64,000 bases of DNA from Atrichornis clamosus (GCA_013400975.1 WBMZ01010282.1:1-64000); one strand, 5' to 3'; positions 22,301 to 37,496 are shown, counted from the first letter of the stretch. The notes: generated by a model not told the origin, from the sequence alone. Numbers and translations: made by a program.

Positions 22301-25300
22301 CTCTATCCCCCATAAAATACAGTCCCCGAATTCATTCTTGTTTTGGTGGGAATTTAAATAAATCTTCCAATTCCATCTCTCAGCCACAAATTGCTTCTGA
22401 GCATAATTAGCATTTATACTGCTACTGGAGCCCTGTTTATTTATGTGTCACAACAGTCCCTGGAAAGTGTAAGAATATATAAAATTTGACTCAGGTTTAG
22501 ACAAAAACTCCACCAATCCTGTACTTTCAAGGGAAGGAAGGAAAGTAAGGAATATAGAAAATAATCAAGATTCTGCATCTTATACTTCCCCCATCCTCCC
22601 CTGCCTTTTGGAAATCTGTCGGTCAGGGACCTTCTGCATCCAGGCAACCCTTCCTCCTCGCCTTTCCTCATTAATTTCTCTAATTTCTTTCCATGTATTT
22701 TCAAAGATAGACAACAAATATATCCATTTCAAGTGCCTCTGCACAGTCACTTTTTATCTTGGTGAAAGGTATCTCTTTTTTTTTTTATAATTTCCTCTAA
22801 TGTGAGAACCATCTGGCCAACTTTCACGTACACCCCAACTGCAAAAGTCTGTCACCTTCTGATTCCAAACTCAGGCTAGAAATTATTTCGGAGATAATCT
22901 CCTGGTCAAAATCTCTCATTTCGCTATTCAACAGAGAAACATTTAAATCTGAGAATGTAAAGAGAAGTTCATTTTTCCAATTAAGGGCTTATCCTGTTCC
23001 CAGGGTGTCTGTATTTGCACGGGGCCCTGCCATGGGCTTTCCCAGGCTGGCCATGATCACTTCATCTTGCTGGGACACAATTTTCCATCTTTAAAACCTT
23101 CCTTGCCTTGCAGGCAGGTCATGAGGCTGGATCCATTACTGCAAGCAAGAGGTTTTATTACTGAGGTGATAAGTGTCATGCCAATACAATAGTAATAATA
23201 AATAACTTCTCTAAAAGTGTAAAAGGGCCTGACATTATTAATTGCATTTCAAGTACTTGCAGTGAGTGTGGATTGGGATTGAATGCAGAACAGACAAAAG
23301 GGTTTTTTCTTGCTTGCATTTTTGCTCTTTGGAAAGAAATGCCTTTTGTTCAGCTGAAGTGTCCTTGGTGCGTTTGCCCTGCCACAAACCTCTCACCTGT
23401 GCAAGCCCCCAGCACTCCCATCAGGGATCAGATGTCCCTGCTGGGGTGCAGGGATGGAGGGACACCCCTCGCACAGGCAGTGTCCCCTTCAGCTGCAAAT
23501 GCAAAGGCTCTAAATCTTCTCAGTCCTAAGCAGGGACGGTGTCAGACGACTTCAACAGGAGACAATGCTTTTAGATACTTAGAAAAGATGTGATTTCCTG
23601 CATCTCTCCTGCAGGCTGTTGTTCAGTGATGAATGTGCAGAGGGCCTCACAATGCCCAAAAAGTGACTAAAGCTCTTGGTTCAAGGCAGAAGGGGTCTCA
23701 GGTGCTGCGGGGGCTCCGGCACAAAGCACAGCACAAGGCTGCAGCCTACCTTGTACCTCTGAGTCGAGATGCTGATAGAGAAGTTCTCTGAGCAAAAGCA
23801 GGGCACATCAGCAGATTTAATGTGTCCTTTGAACCTCCTGCACCTCATTTTCTGTCCTCTACTGTAGCATCTATCTTCTTTTGATCATTTAGTAAAGGGC
23901 AGTTGTTTCATTACAATGGAAATAAAAATAGTTGACACAGAAGAGTGGTGTTTTGCCTATTCAGAGTGGCAGTGGAGAGTTGCACTCCTGAGTTGGCTTG
24001 AATAGAGTGAACATTATTAACTGCTGACATGAAAAAGACCTCTCAAAGGAGATAATGCCTTCATCCAATTAGTCCTTCCTAATGAACTTATCCTTCGGAG
24101 GTGGGTAGAGCAGTTTCAGTGTGAAGTTTGCTTCCTGTGATCATTTGTGCCAATAAAAGTCTTGTGAGGAAACTGATGTGAATGTGCCTGAAGTGAATTT
24201 ATTTTGATATTTGACTTGTCAGGAAGAAAAAAAAAGTGGTTTGTTCTTTTCAACGTGATCTGCCATTGTGCTCTCTCCTGATGATCCTGTGCTTTAATAA
24301 CTCCTCAAATTATAACAAGGCTCCTAGGCATCTGCTTCCCTTTGAATTTGCAGCTGAGAAAATTCCATGTCTGAAACACTTGGAAATGGAGTTTTATTTG
24401 ATAACCTGTATTTTTGAGGTGGGTAACTATTTTGCTGAACACCTTGATGGTTATTTCAGTAATAGTAGCCTAAAAATTCTCTTCTGGCTCTGTGAAATTT
24501 TGACTGAGGAAAGAATCCTTTTTCCACCCAAGCTATGTTATAATGATACTTTGCACTTAGGCACATTCTTTTATTGAAGCATGTTTTATTCATCAATGTA
24601 CCAGGCCCTCAATTGGTTTTGTTTAATTGTGACTCTCTTTATACCACAGGCTTGGAAGTCCAACTGTGACAGTTTTTATGCTGCTCTTCCCTTGGAGATC
24701 TCAAGAAAGAAAGTGCCAGAAAGGGGAAAAGAAATGTGAAAGTTAAAACAAAGCAGAAGGTGTCAGACTAAAACAAATCCAGAGGGAGGAAAAAAGTCAG
24801 AGGGATTGATAAAAATATTTTTAAAATCATATGTTTATGATCTTTTATAAAACTGGAAGCTCCTGTTGATGTGAAATTAGAACTGGTTCTAGGTAGCCTA
24901 AAGTGTGAGACCATCTCCAAACGAGGGCACCCAAAATTATCTACCCTGCTCCTATTCTATTTTAGGAACTCATACTAGTGATCTGATTTTCACCCATGCC
25001 AGTGAGCATTTTTGTAGCCTTGAGAAAAGAAAACATGCCTGAAACTTAGGAGGTAAGTTGATAAACTGAAACACCCAAATTTTAAATGTTTGCCACTACA
25101 ACTTGTCCACTGCTATGAAATGGTTCAGTAAAGTCATCATGAATAGCCACTATAAGTCTTCCCCATCTCCAATCTAACTAGGAAAAAAAGAGATATTTAA
25201 TGAGGACAATGGAGCTAATAGCTGGGGAGATATTATTTTCCAGCTAGTTTTGGGGTCATGATAAAATTAACCACTTTGAAGTTGTGCAGCCTGGTTTCAT

Positions 25301-28300
25301 ACCTCAGACAAAGAACTGGGATAATTTTTGAGCACTTCAAGCTGCTCATACTTCTTGAGGCAGCAAGGAATAGTTTTTAAATTGCACTTTATTAAATATG
25401 GTAGTGGAAAAAGCCCCTGTATCCAGTCTAGTGTATCCAGGTGATGGGCACTGAATTAATATTTCTTTCAGTATTCTGGACGAGTCTCTCAATCAAAGTG
25501 AGGCTTTATGGCCTGTTTTTAATTTCACAGTTATAAAGAACATGCATCTTTTCCAAAGAAATAATTAGGTATCACAGAATAAAGCACGTCCATATCAAAT
25601 AATAATAACACATTTAATTAAGTAAAAAGCTATACTAGCTCTAACAGATTTTGCTGTCTATAATTTATTTCTAAATTAATGGGTATTTTGTAGTCCACCA
25701 GTCCACTAAGTATACTTAGTGTATAATAATGCTTTTCTTAGTTATTATTTCTGTTTCTATTCCATGTAGAATAGCAACTGCTACATCCATTGTTTTCAAT
25801 TAATGTCTTAGTATAGTTTCTTTTAATGAAAACATAGTTCCTTTGCTCATGTTTTGCCAGACATTTAGCCCTGGGGCTACACCAGCCAACGTGCATCTTT
25901 CTTTGTCTGGTGGCCCCGTTGATGAGCTCGGGTTAGAGTGGGCGATCATCTGAAAAGAAAACACATATAATCACATGTAATTGCTTGAAAACAGGCAAGA
26001 GGTTAATTAGGGCCGACTGTGGTCCTGAGCTGGACATGCAGGCGGTGTAGTGGCTGTGGAACCCGGACCTAAGCCATCATGAAGGTCAAAAAAGAAAAGG
26101 ACATTTTTGCTGGCCCCAGTCTTCAAGTTGCTTCTTTGATATGATCTCCCCCTTAGGAGCACTTTGGGCTTGTTCCTCAGAGCAGGAGGAGGGAAATGCT
26201 GCTGTTGTCTTCCAGAGCACAAGCAGGTCAGAGAAGACACGTTCCCTGAGTTGGGTTTTAAAAGCTTAGACATGCTTTTTGGCTTGTGGCTGAGCTGATG
26301 CTTGAGTGACTCCTCTGATCGTAAAAGACACTGATGCATCAGCACCAGCCAACGCCAGAGCCATCTATTTACCCAGGGAAGTGCTGCCATAGATCAATGT
26401 TAAATGCTTATTTGTGCTTCACTGCTCCAAGGCACAGAAACTAATTACCAAAGATAAATTAGCCCTTGTGACAATGACTAAGAAATACACGTCCCAGGAT
26501 AGACCACCTTGACCACAAACACACATAACTCTGCCTCTGATGGGGAGCGGCAGAGGGTGCTGCGGCTCATCCTTCGGCCAGAACTCACTCGGGGTGGAGT
26601 GCTGCTGGCTTTGTCTGTTTCCTGGAGAGCTGGCAACCCTTTGCTGAGCCCCTGACTCTCTTCCCTCTCCCTGCAGGAGTCACTCACTTGACTCCTCTGT
26701 GTCTCTGTTTGCCCAGCTGTGGATTAGCAGCAGTAATACGTAAAACACCTTATGCAGACACCAGAAGATCCGACTGAGGGCAACCTCTCCCCGAGGGTTT
26801 TGCATTAACACACGAGCTTCTGAGCTTTGCCTTTACACCTTGACTGCTCAGGAACTGCAAGAGCCTTGCTCTGTGTCACCTGTGCAGCAGCCGGTAGCAA
26901 ACTGAAACTTTTCTGTGTTGGGTGTGATCACAAATAGTTTTCCTAGCTGAAAAGCCCTCGGTGGTTCTCGTGGCAGCTGTCAGCAGCAGATAAGAGCTCG
27001 TCAGGATTGCAGTGGGTTTGTAATGCCATTGCTTCAGTTTTACCTCCCCTGGACCTTTTGCTTGTCTCTTCCACCTCCTGCCAAATTTAGTGGATTTGAA
27101 TCCAAAACCATCTAACCCACCTTATTCCCTTATTCTCTAACCAGATCTGAGGATGGATCTCTGGGAGTGCCTGGGAGGCTGCAGGGCTCCTCTCGATTTT
27201 CCCCGCAAGGAAAGCAGGAGCGAGCTGCTTCCATTAACGTTTTGTCCCGAGCCCTTACAAAAGATCTTGCCAGGCTGGGCACTGCACGTTCTGCAAATTG
27301 TGTAAAACCAGAGTACAAACCACAATGGATTCAACCCTGCTGGCTGCATCCATCACAGCGAGCTCCGGGGAGACCTGCAGGACTGCAGCAGGAATGACCT
27401 GAGTGGGGAAACCTCCTGGAGCTGCTTCGGGAACACTCACAGTGCCTGAGGGAGGGTTGTGCTGGTGTCAGCTCCTCTGTAACCCTGGTCGACTAAACGG
27501 CAGCCCTCAAATCACTCAGAAATTACTCCATTCTTCCCTGTCTCCATGGAAAGTGCATCTACCAACTGATATATCTTACCATTCCACTGGCCTTTTTCAC
27601 CTGGCTGTACCACTGTGGCACCACAGACCCGTGTGATGCCACAGGGGAGCAGTCCCTTACCTGTTCCCTTGTGCCGTTCCAAATTCTACTTTCAGCTCTC
27701 AAAGACATCCATTCCTCTCAGTGTCATATCCCAATTTTCCTCTGTACTGAAGGCATCCCCTGGGTTTGTGGCATTAGCACGTTGTCATCACCACACACTT
27801 TCCTTTTCCATTAATGGACATATTAAGCCATGTGACTGACCCTTGAGGAAGACCCTAGAAAATGCATCCAGGTCTGGTGCTCCTTTCAGCGCTCCTCATT
27901 GCTGGACCCCAGGTATAATTAAGAGGAATAATCTGTATTTTTATAATTATATTTTAGCAAGCTAGTCTTTTCTAAATGTGAAAATCCCAATTTCTGCTTG
28001 AGCAGTGGAATCGTCGCTCCTGGCTCTGTGACATCCTCCCTCCACCTGTTTCCCAGCCAGCAGAGCCAAACACTGAAGAAGTTGCTGCAGCCAGTCTTGT
28101 GAGACCCACCGTGCTGGTTGGGGTGGATAGCTCTGGCTTCCAGATGTGGGGACACCGCCCCCGTCTCTGCCAAGCCATCAGGAAAGAGGTTGTCCCCAAC
28201 TTATCACCCGGTTGGCTTTTACAGCACCTCCTCATGCTCTGGTTTGCAGGCCTGAGGGCACGACCCTGGGCTGCACCAGGTTAGGCGACACAGAAATGAT

Positions 28301-31300
28301 GCTACACCTGGGTGGAGTTGTACCCACGCCACCAAAGCCCCCCGGCCAAGCTAGTGCTGCCGCAGGGAGTTTCCCATCATTTCGGTTTCCGGCAGCAGAG
28401 GTCAGCATTGCCCTGCTGATGGACGGCCACGTTCCCACCTGCAGCGAACAGCAAAACATCGCGGATGCAGCTTTCAGTAGTCGTTGTCCTCTTCTTGTGA
28501 CGAACTGTGTCTTTGAGCCCCAGCAGCTCCCCGAGGGGCGAGTGACCAAGCCAGCAGCTGTGTCACAGGGGAGGTGGCAAGGGAGGCTGCGAAGTGGCCG
28601 TGCACAAGCCGTGGGCTGCCCGAGGTGCCTGGGGACAGCAGAGGCGCACGCAGGGGGCTGCCGTGGGACCTGTGGGACACCTGTGTCCATCTGGAGTCGC
28701 AGCAGGAGAGAGGCTGATACCCCCAGCACTACAAAGATCCCCGGACAGGAGCAGGCAATGGGGCCTGGGGGTTCTTGGCCAGGGATGGGATGTTCCTCTG
28801 TCCTGTTCATATCAGGGCTCTATTTTGTCTAACTGATTTACATCTTGTTAAATGGCTGAGGGATGTTATAAGTGTGACTGACTCAACTGTCACTGCATAT
28901 AGAAAATTGTAGCACTCCTAAACAACCTATTGGACTCTCTAGTCAGTGCATTAAATAATTGCTCATTCTTTATAAACGTACTTTTGACATAATATGGGTC
29001 CAAGAGAGGAAACAGAAGTGTGAGCATATCTTCAGGGGATCTATTTAATGCCTAATTGCTGTGCTAAGTCCTTAATACTTTTTTCCTGAGCTAGGGAATT
29101 TATCTTTCTGATGAGGAGTAGTCTTTATTTTGAAGTCTTTGGGTTTTTACCTACGTTTTGAGGGATTCATCCAGGCAGTTTTCAATCCAAGTGTTCTACA
29201 CCATGCTAACATTATACCACTCTTGACACATAATGAAAATATTGCACATCCACAAGCCAGTAGCTGTGCAAGTCAAACTGATTGCCTCGGTGTTGTTGCT
29301 TTCTTCAGCCAAAATCCCAATCTCATAATAAACCCCAGGAGCTGTTGACAGGAGCAGTTTCCATCAGTCATGCTGTCCGGCACTCACTGTGTGTGAGCAG
29401 TGAGAATGGCACAGAGCAAAGTTGTCCCCAGAAGCCCGAATGGCCCACGGGGACAGCACTGGCAGCCCTGCAAAGCAAAAAGTGGCTTTGATGTCTCCGT
29501 GGATGGACAAGGTGCTGATCTGCCTCTAGTCTGGGTTGAGGGAAATGGCTTCCATCTTACCCTTTGTGCTCCAGGACGTACAAAATTTTAGAAGATAAAT
29601 TTGGGTTCAATACCTAACAAAAAAAAAAAAAAAAAAATTTGAAGGCTGAATTTGGTGTGACCTGGTAATGACAAGGAAATTTAGGTGCAGTGGTAAACCT
29701 GGTGAGCTTGGCCTTCAATACCAGCTATCAAATTGAAGATCAACAAGAAATCACCTCAAAAACGTGTGTGATGTGACAGAGTTTGTGGGATTGTTTGAGG
29801 GAAGCTGCCTAGGGAGCCCAGGGCTGAACTCTGTTAGATGAATGAACTCTTATTGCCATTCCCTCAGTGCCCCTCAGGCATTTACTGTATCTCATACATT
29901 TCTGTGCTTTCTTAAATTTTCCATCTCTTGCAGGTGATTGCAATTTAGCAAGACAGACCTGTGAAAATGCTACGTTAGACCCCAGATGAGAAGTGTACCA
30001 GTGGGACAAGGATTAACACAGCAGCTTCGGTCTCAAGACATTTGGATGTGGTGCCACATGGCGATGAAGGTCTCACCGTGAGGTTGGAGCAGCCTGGACT
30101 TGGGTGCTCCCTGGTCCCCCCTCAGCTCCACCCTGCAGTTTGAGAGATGTTTTCTATTGAGTTCATAAAAGAAACACCACACAGAATCCCCTGGCTGTGG
30201 CAATAGATTCAATCAGTCTCAGTCCATTAGCTTAACTAATCAATAGCTGTAAGTGCCATAATGCTGTCTCCTACTTCATCACAAAAGCTGGAAAGTTACA
30301 GGAGGCCACGTGTAATTACGGGCACTCTCTCCATTAACTTCAGGAAAATTAAACAGCCAATATTTGGGTGTCTGGCAGGTTACTTCTCTCAGTGAAGCCG
30401 GCACATCCAACTTTTACAGAGCTGATTAATGGAAAAAAAGGGGCATTTTAATCAAGGCTTTTCATGGCGTTATCACGTCACTGTCACCTGGGCAGCTCAG
30501 GATGGCATGGCTGCGTCTCCACAGCTGCACTTTGTGGTGCTGACATCAGCTGCAGGGACCTGAGACAGAGATGTGTCCCTGGTTTTGAATGACTGCTAAA
30601 AGATCCCACTCCTTTGCTCTGGAGTGAGAAAATCCTTGATGAAAATTGCAAGAAATAACACCAAGGAAGAAAAACCCCACAAGCAATAGTAATTAATATT
30701 AATAGTAGACAATAACAACCATAATAACAATAATACCCTTATTCCCAACTTTTTTGCTTTGTCTCCATGCTGTAAAACCTCTGTCTGGAAAAAATGTGGC
30801 TCCAAAATTTTATATCAAGCTCCCTTTAAAGCAGATGTTTGCCTTTGGAAAGCCACATTTGCATTTCTGTGGCTGGAGGCTGAAGGCTGGACCTTTAACC
30901 CTGCATTGCCAGGAGTATTCCAGAGCCAGGGGGCACATCCACACCCCAGGCGTGTCCTTGGGCTCTGAGAGGCACAGTCTGTAAAACCCATTAACTATAG
31001 CAAGACTGTATTATTTCAATTATCTTTGCCATAACTGCTGCACTGTAACAAATTTCAGTTCTCTGCGTTTTCATGTACCATACCCAGCTTTGCGTATCCT
31101 AATTTGAAAGTTATTCCCTTCTGCCCTCCCCTGCTCTTCCCAGTTCCCCTAGAATCTGGATGTGGCTGCAACAGGAAGTCAAGCACCCACAGCATGGTCA
31201 GGAGGTGACGCCTATCACTGAAATCAGGACCAAATCCTGAAGTGCTTCTTTTGTCATCATTAATTTTGGCAGGGGCTCGTCAGAATGGAGACAAAAATCA

Positions 31301-32559
31301 AACCCAAGTAAAACACCAAATATGATTTAGAGAGCAGGCTCATCCCAGGGTAGAGATTTCAAAGGGGGTTCCTGCTCCATAAAAGCATGAATGCATCTAT
31401 ATATAAAGAAACTCAGAGGCTTTTGTCTGTGGGAAGATGAGAGGTGACTAGAGATCAAAATAACAAGATGGCACCGTAGCTTTCTATTAAAACCCTGAGC
31501 CTTTAGAGTAACTGGTCCCTGGTTTATTTAATCAGGAAAATAGCTGGGAGTTTAAATAACTTCAATATAAAGCCTGCACAAAGGAGAGAGTGGGCGGGCG
31601 GGGTCGGATGTGTCTGTATCTGGCGGGATATGATGCTTGAAAGAAGCAGTGACACATGGAAACTGCCTACAATGGCACCAGCTGGATTGAGGAGAGAGAT
31701 AGAAACAGTTTTTAAAAAATATTATTTCCAGCAACAGTTGCAGGCCTGCAGGGCAGAAAGGGAAGGGAGAGCAGGGATCATGGAAAGAGATAAGAAGGGC
31801 AAGTGAAGAGTGAAGACACCACGCCAGGAATGGCAATTGCTTGGGCTGTAACAGGAGAAGGAGCTCAAAGGATGCAAACAGGGACTGAGCTCCCTCCTTC
31901 CAGGTGCAGCCTGTGCAAGCTGGCAGTCAGGCTCCCTGCAGCAACCCCTCACCACCCCTTCCATCCCACACAACCTTCTGAAAAATTCCTTTTCTGACAA
32001 ATTTCTTCACGTCTGGCTTCAGCGCAAATAAATATACCTTCAGTTTAAGGCTCGAGGAGATGACTATCATTTCTTTGGGAATGGCTTTTCACAGGAGGGG
32101 GGAAATCCACCGTACTTTTACTTCTAGGGAAGCTTTAAGATGGCCTTTTCAGCATCTCTTGCTGAAGCATGAATGGACTCTGCAGGGAGGAGCTTCCAGT
32201 CAAGGCTCCCGTTGGCTCCAAATTAAGTTGTAATTAAAAAAAAATTAAATGACAGTGCTATCCATGAAAAGCTCTCATACATTTTCACCCGAGCAACGTT
32301 ATAGCACTATGTCAAGGGCTTTTGCGTGATCCATGTACCTAACACTGATAACTTCTAGCAAGGAAGCAGTGCTTTTGTACTGATATTTCACTGTGAAATC
32401 CCACATTTGCAATGCCTTTTGGCAGTAGGTGGTACACTCGGCTCCAAAATTAATATATTAGTTTAAACGGTAGTAAAAAAATGTAGTATAAATTAAAGCA
32501 TGGCTGTGTTCAAAGTCAAGCTACAGCATGGCTTTGGAAAGCAACTTTTCACATAGACA
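16341..32559. other. Intergenic spacer between the two HNMT copies, part 1
   Basis: About 16 kb in which no gene with recognisable motifs is found. Base composition is mostly AT-rich; a GC-richer patch near 28.1-28.8 kb gives long chance frames on both strands. An 18-bp perfect palindrome lies at 25704-25721 and a small hairpin (9-bp arms) at 18855-18875. No traces of further HNMT exons were seen. Confidence 0.5.
29619..29637. repeat. Poly(A) homopolymer run
   Basis: Nineteen consecutive A bases. No retrotransposed gene body is recognised next to it. Confidence 0.9.
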
Positions 32560-32833
32560 GGTAGTGATAGAGCAAGGGGAAATGGTTTTAAACTGAAAAA
32601 GGGGAGATTGAGATTAGATGTTAGGAAGAAGTTATTTTCAGTGAGGGTGGTGAGGCCCTGGCACAGGTTGCCCAGAGGAGCTGTGGCTGCCCCATCCCTG
32701 GAAGTGTCCAAGGTCAGTTTGGACGGCACTTGGAGCAACCTGGGATAGTGGGAGGTGTCCCTGCCCATGGCAGGGGGTGGGACTGGATGGGCTTTAAGGT
32801 CCCTTGGCGTTAACTCATTCTGTGATTCTCTGG
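32560..32833 (+). mobile_element. CR1 retrotransposon 3' end, longest + strand copy
   Basis: Begins near gtagtgatagagcaagggga, then aatggttttaaactgaaaaa, gaggccctggcacaggttgc, ccatccctggaagtgtccaa and ctttaaggtcccttggcg, and ends attctgtgattctctg. About 270 bp of the CR1 3' region; no reverse transcriptase domain. Confidence 0.9.
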
Positions 32834-35800
32834 CCATACAAGACCCTGAAGGGTTACAGACCGTCTCGCTTGCCACCCTGAAGCAGCGTCCAAGGGTCCC
32901 ACTGCACATGACAGTAGCTGGTCATAACATCTGGCATTTAAGAAAAAAGTGATACCCTTGTTAATAGCCTTTCGCAAAACTGTCAGTCTGTTGCTGTGGT
33001 CCCACATGCAGTTTGTTTTGTGGTTGTGGGTTGCACAGTGCCATTAAAACTCACTCTGCTGGGTGTGCTTGCTGAAAACAGAGCACTGGGGAGGCAGAGG
33101 CCACCGCAGAGCAGCCCTCCCTGGCCAGCCATGCTGCTCGCAGGAACACTTGATCCTTATCTTTCTTATTCCTCCACCTCTGACCCATTGTTAGGCCTGG
33201 GAGAAATAAAAACAGCACGAGTTGAGCTTCACCTCCCATCTGTGCCCCACAGGGAGGTCTGGGGCTGCACAGTTCCCCTGAGAACACCCAGTGTCGCTGA
33301 GCCGGCTTCCCACACGCTCTGAATGCTCACTGACCTCTCTTTTCACACAGATTCTCATCAGTAACCTGTGAGAACAGCCCACCATTCTAATGAAGTTGGC
33401 AGAAGGGGCAAAAACTTGTGGGTTTGAAGGAAAAAAAGAGAACTATAAAAGGCAAAGGAAAAAAAGGGAAAGGCAAGTGACTGGTATGGAGGCTCTGGGT
33501 TTGCTGGGTGCTAAGCCCCACGTTTAGGAAACCCTCCTCTGTCCCAGGAAGCAGAACCTCTTCAAAAAGATACGTGGACCATTTAGATATCAAGGTTGCC
33601 ATGGCAATTTAATGCCCAAAGTGGTACACAGGCTCTGGACTATACAGGACCTGGATGAGATGCCACCCCCGTGCTGGCGCTGCGAGCTGCCTTCCAGAAC
33701 AGGGTCCCACAGGCCTGAAGGTGATACATTTTGTCAAAAGAATACTCCTTACCAGGTCAGGGTGATTTACATGCTGGGTTTTGGCACGAGTGATGGCTTA
33801 CAAACACCTGAAGTGTTCCTAATGCACTGATCTTAATGCAAAGATTTTGACTACGAGAGTTGTAAGCGGCTACTGCCATTGGAGGGGAGTGAGTGTGCCT
33901 AAAGCCGTTCCAAAGCTTAACAGAACTTCCCCCAGGAAGAGATATGAAGGGCATGAAAATGTTACACTTCAAGCAGAGAGATTTAGGAGGCAAGTGAACC
34001 ACGCCAAGGAGTTCCAAGAGGAATATTCAGTTGTCAAATTATGTTGCGACGCAGCCGCTGCTCCCCCTGCATTGACGTGTCAGAGCAGGGCAAAGCAGAC
34101 ATCAGTGCCATGTGCTCAGGGGGATGATGCCTTTCCAAACACAGGCTAGGAGAAAGCCTTTCTAATTTTGGTTGATTGCTTTTCAAACGTGGCTCGTTCC
34201 GATCCTCTTTGTCGCACCAGCTCAGTAGGGAACAGCTAGAGGAGGAGGAAAGGGGAAATTAGTAGCGTGGGCAAGATGTCAATGGGAACTGGATATTGCA
34301 TGAATATAGGAAAGACAGTGATCTGAGCCACAAATATTTGTTTTGGAAAAAATAACTATTGCTGTTATACGTTAAAATTATTTAAAACATGAGCAGCTGT
34401 TAAGAGCTGCACGACTTCTGCATTATTTCATGCTTTTATCATCTGTAGGTCTGAAGCTCCACTGAGTTAGCCGGGTACCAGGGGCAGCTGCTCATGACAG
34501 TCTCTGAAAAAAAAAAAGGCCAAGATATTATTTTCATTTATACGTGGTTGGATATTTCTGTCAGGTCTGTCCTCATATCAGTGCATCTTCAAAAGAGAAA
34601 ATAATTATTCCCATGTATGGGTTAAATGCTCTAAGAATTGCTTTTTCTTCATAATGAATGATTATTTCTTGCTAAAATGTGTAGAAAACCTAAATCAGCA
34701 GCAAAAGTGGCACAGAAGAAAAGCCATCTCCTCTTCCCTGGCATAATTCTGCTTTCCCGTAACATCAATATCCTGAGCCAGGTCTTTGCCAAGTCCTTCA
34801 TGCTTCTCCAGCACAGAAACTTGTTTCTTGGCAGAGATTGAAGTCCCCAGGAAAAAATGAGCTGCACTCAGGGGTAGCAAGAAGCTGGAGGTCTTGTGTC
34901 TGGTCCCTCACTGCTTGTGGCTTCGCAGGACAAGAGCTGCACACTCTGGATGATTTCTAGCAGCATCCCTTCCCACCAGCTCCTCCTGGTGTGGAGCACC
35001 AGCTGGTGAAGGTGTGACCATCCTTTACCACCCCCAAAACCAGGCACAGTCATGGAACCCCTTTACCAATGTTTTTTCAACTTGGATTTCTTTCTGAGAT
35101 TAATTCAATTAAGAATTTCAGTTTCAAATTACTAATTGAAATATTCTAAATTTATTTTTTTTCAGTCTGGGAATAGAGCACTGATTTGTTTCATTAATTG
35201 CAAGCCAGAAATTTGGAGTGCTCTATAATGAGATATTTCACAAACAATCTTTGATTCAATTAACTTCAGGAAAGGGGAAAAGCAAAATTATTTTAACTAA
35301 GGCACATATTTGTAAAATTTATCTGTTCCTCAGATATACTGGGGAAGATAAAAGGACATATTTATTGAACAAATTGTTTCTCAGCAGCCAAGTTCAGGTT
35401 TTGACTGTTGAGTTTCTCAGTGTATTTTGACAACAAAAAGTGAAATACAGCCACGTATTAATTTTTTCTTTCTTTTTATTATTTTTTTCTATTTTTCTTT
35501 TATTATCATCTGTTTAAAGAGCACTTGGATAATATCCTTAGTAAGATGCTTTAACTTGCAGTCAGGCCTGAAGTGGTCAGGCATTTGTAGGGTCCTTCCA
35601 AAGGAAATATTCTCCTCCCCTCCCCTCCCTATCCCAATCTATGGGTGGGAACAACCTGCAGGAACGAACAAGTTGCAGTGAGAGGGGTTGGGGAGCTGCA
35701 CCCCTCTTGTGTGAAGAGCTGTGTCAGTCCAAAACGTGAAAGGCCCAGCTCTAAAATGATGATGCCTGTGCTGGGTTTGAGGAGGGACAGCAAATCCTCA

Positions 35801-37496
35801 CCCAAATCACACGGGAATTTCATGGGGTGCGGCTGTGGGGGAGAACATCACACGCACCCCAGGCTGCTGTACCTGCCAAGGCCACCCCAAAGCCCCGGTG
35901 AGGGTGGGGGTTGCTCAGAGAGGACCCCTGCCCTGGGGCAGAGACAGCCGTGCTCAGTTCCCCCAGGGCTCCCCCGTTCCTAAGGGCTGCACTAAGCAGC
36001 GGCAGGAGGGAGGGGGTGGCTGCACCCGTGGCCACGTATGTGTGCATGCAAAGCTTAGGAAATTTCCATTTTAATAAAAGTAACCTTGGAGGAGCATGAG
36101 CAATAACCTGTCTGTTCTTTGGCACTGACAGTTCAGTTGTCCTGAAAAATGAGATTTTGCTATCCCAGCGCAGCACTCTTGTTATCATCCCCAGCTTACA
36201 TCAGTGTGCTTTATTAGGAGACAGCAGAAATAATTCTTTAGACATTAAGCAACGTCTCGCCTCTGCTTTTATCAGGCTGGCTGCGTGTGATTACATCAGA
36301 TCCAGAGGTAAGCCAAATAAACTCCTGGATCTTTGGGCTCAGATATTTGGTCCATCTACAAATGCTTTGAAATCTGGTTACAGGGTAGAAATTAGGTCAT
36401 TCTTGCCCAGCCTTTCCCACTCCTTCTGCCTCTTGAAAATCCAGTTTTCTAGGTCCGGCCCACCTAGTCTGTAGTCCTGTGTTTTGTTAAAGCAGGGGGG
36501 GTATTACACATGGATCCATCCCTTGCCTCTTCCCAAGCTTGGCATTTCTCAGCTGTGACTCCAGGCTCTGGTCCCTGCTCCAAAGGGGAGCTGCTACCCC
36601 AGGGGAGGGTCACTGCAGCCATTCGTGTGATGGTCTATTCTGGCACTCCCATGCCTTCCAAAATAAAAAGTTACACAGCTTTAATCTCCTGTCTGCACGT
36701 GTAGGCAGCAGCCAGTCCTAATGCCCTGCTTGTTCCCCGGTTTTTGCTAACTTGGATAGTACTTTTCATCTCTGAAGGCATCAATTGATTCTCCAGTTGC
36801 CACAGCTCCTCCAAATCTTCAGTGGATACTTTTGTGCTGCTTTTTCTGGTTCTGCCAGGGGACTGATGAGCCTGTTGGAGCTTGTGGATCAGCACAACCT
36901 ATGGGAAATCCTGTGCTGCTGTTTGGTGTGGCTGGTGGGCATCCTGGGATCCTGGAGCAGGGCATGTTCCCCTCCACCTTTCCTCCTGCAACAAGGTCTG
37001 TCTTCCAGCATCACTTGGAGCGTACCTGGGAGGAATGATTACAGTGATTGATTTGGACCAAGACTATAACATTTAACTCCTTTCTCCTTATTCCCAGAGT
37101 ATACATTTTCAGCCCAAACCCCCGCAGATGTACTCCAGAGAAGGAAATCATCTGCAGATGTTGGCTGTTCCCAGCCCTTGACTCACCTAAGGGGCCAGTG
37201 ACACCTGCTTGGGTCCTTGCCAGGTTTCCAGAGGGACTCATCTTACTCACAGCTTTGTATTTTAGTATTGTCCCACTTAACAGCTGGCCAAGTATCTACA
37301 GAACTGTCCCTTGAGCTGTCATGACAGAGAGATGTGTAATATGCAATAGTGATTATTTCCCAAATATTAATGCCCTCATGGCTTGTAGGATTCAATAACT
37401 CAGCCTCCTGCTATCTAGGACAGTGCTGTATATAGGAGGACACATGGCAAACTAGGACAGGAAGGTGATTTTTCTTAAATAAATATTAAGAATCTG
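32834..37496. other. Intergenic spacer, part 2
   Basis: No gene recognised. The region contains a T-rich tract near 35460-35510 and a C-rich patch near 35610-35630. Confidence 0.5.

Noticed and set aside
28146..28832. 228-aa + strand frame, with a 192-aa minus strand frame over the same DNA
   Set aside because: Overlapping long frames on both strands in a GC-rich patch, no recognisable domain, no promoter or splice structure. Likely chance.
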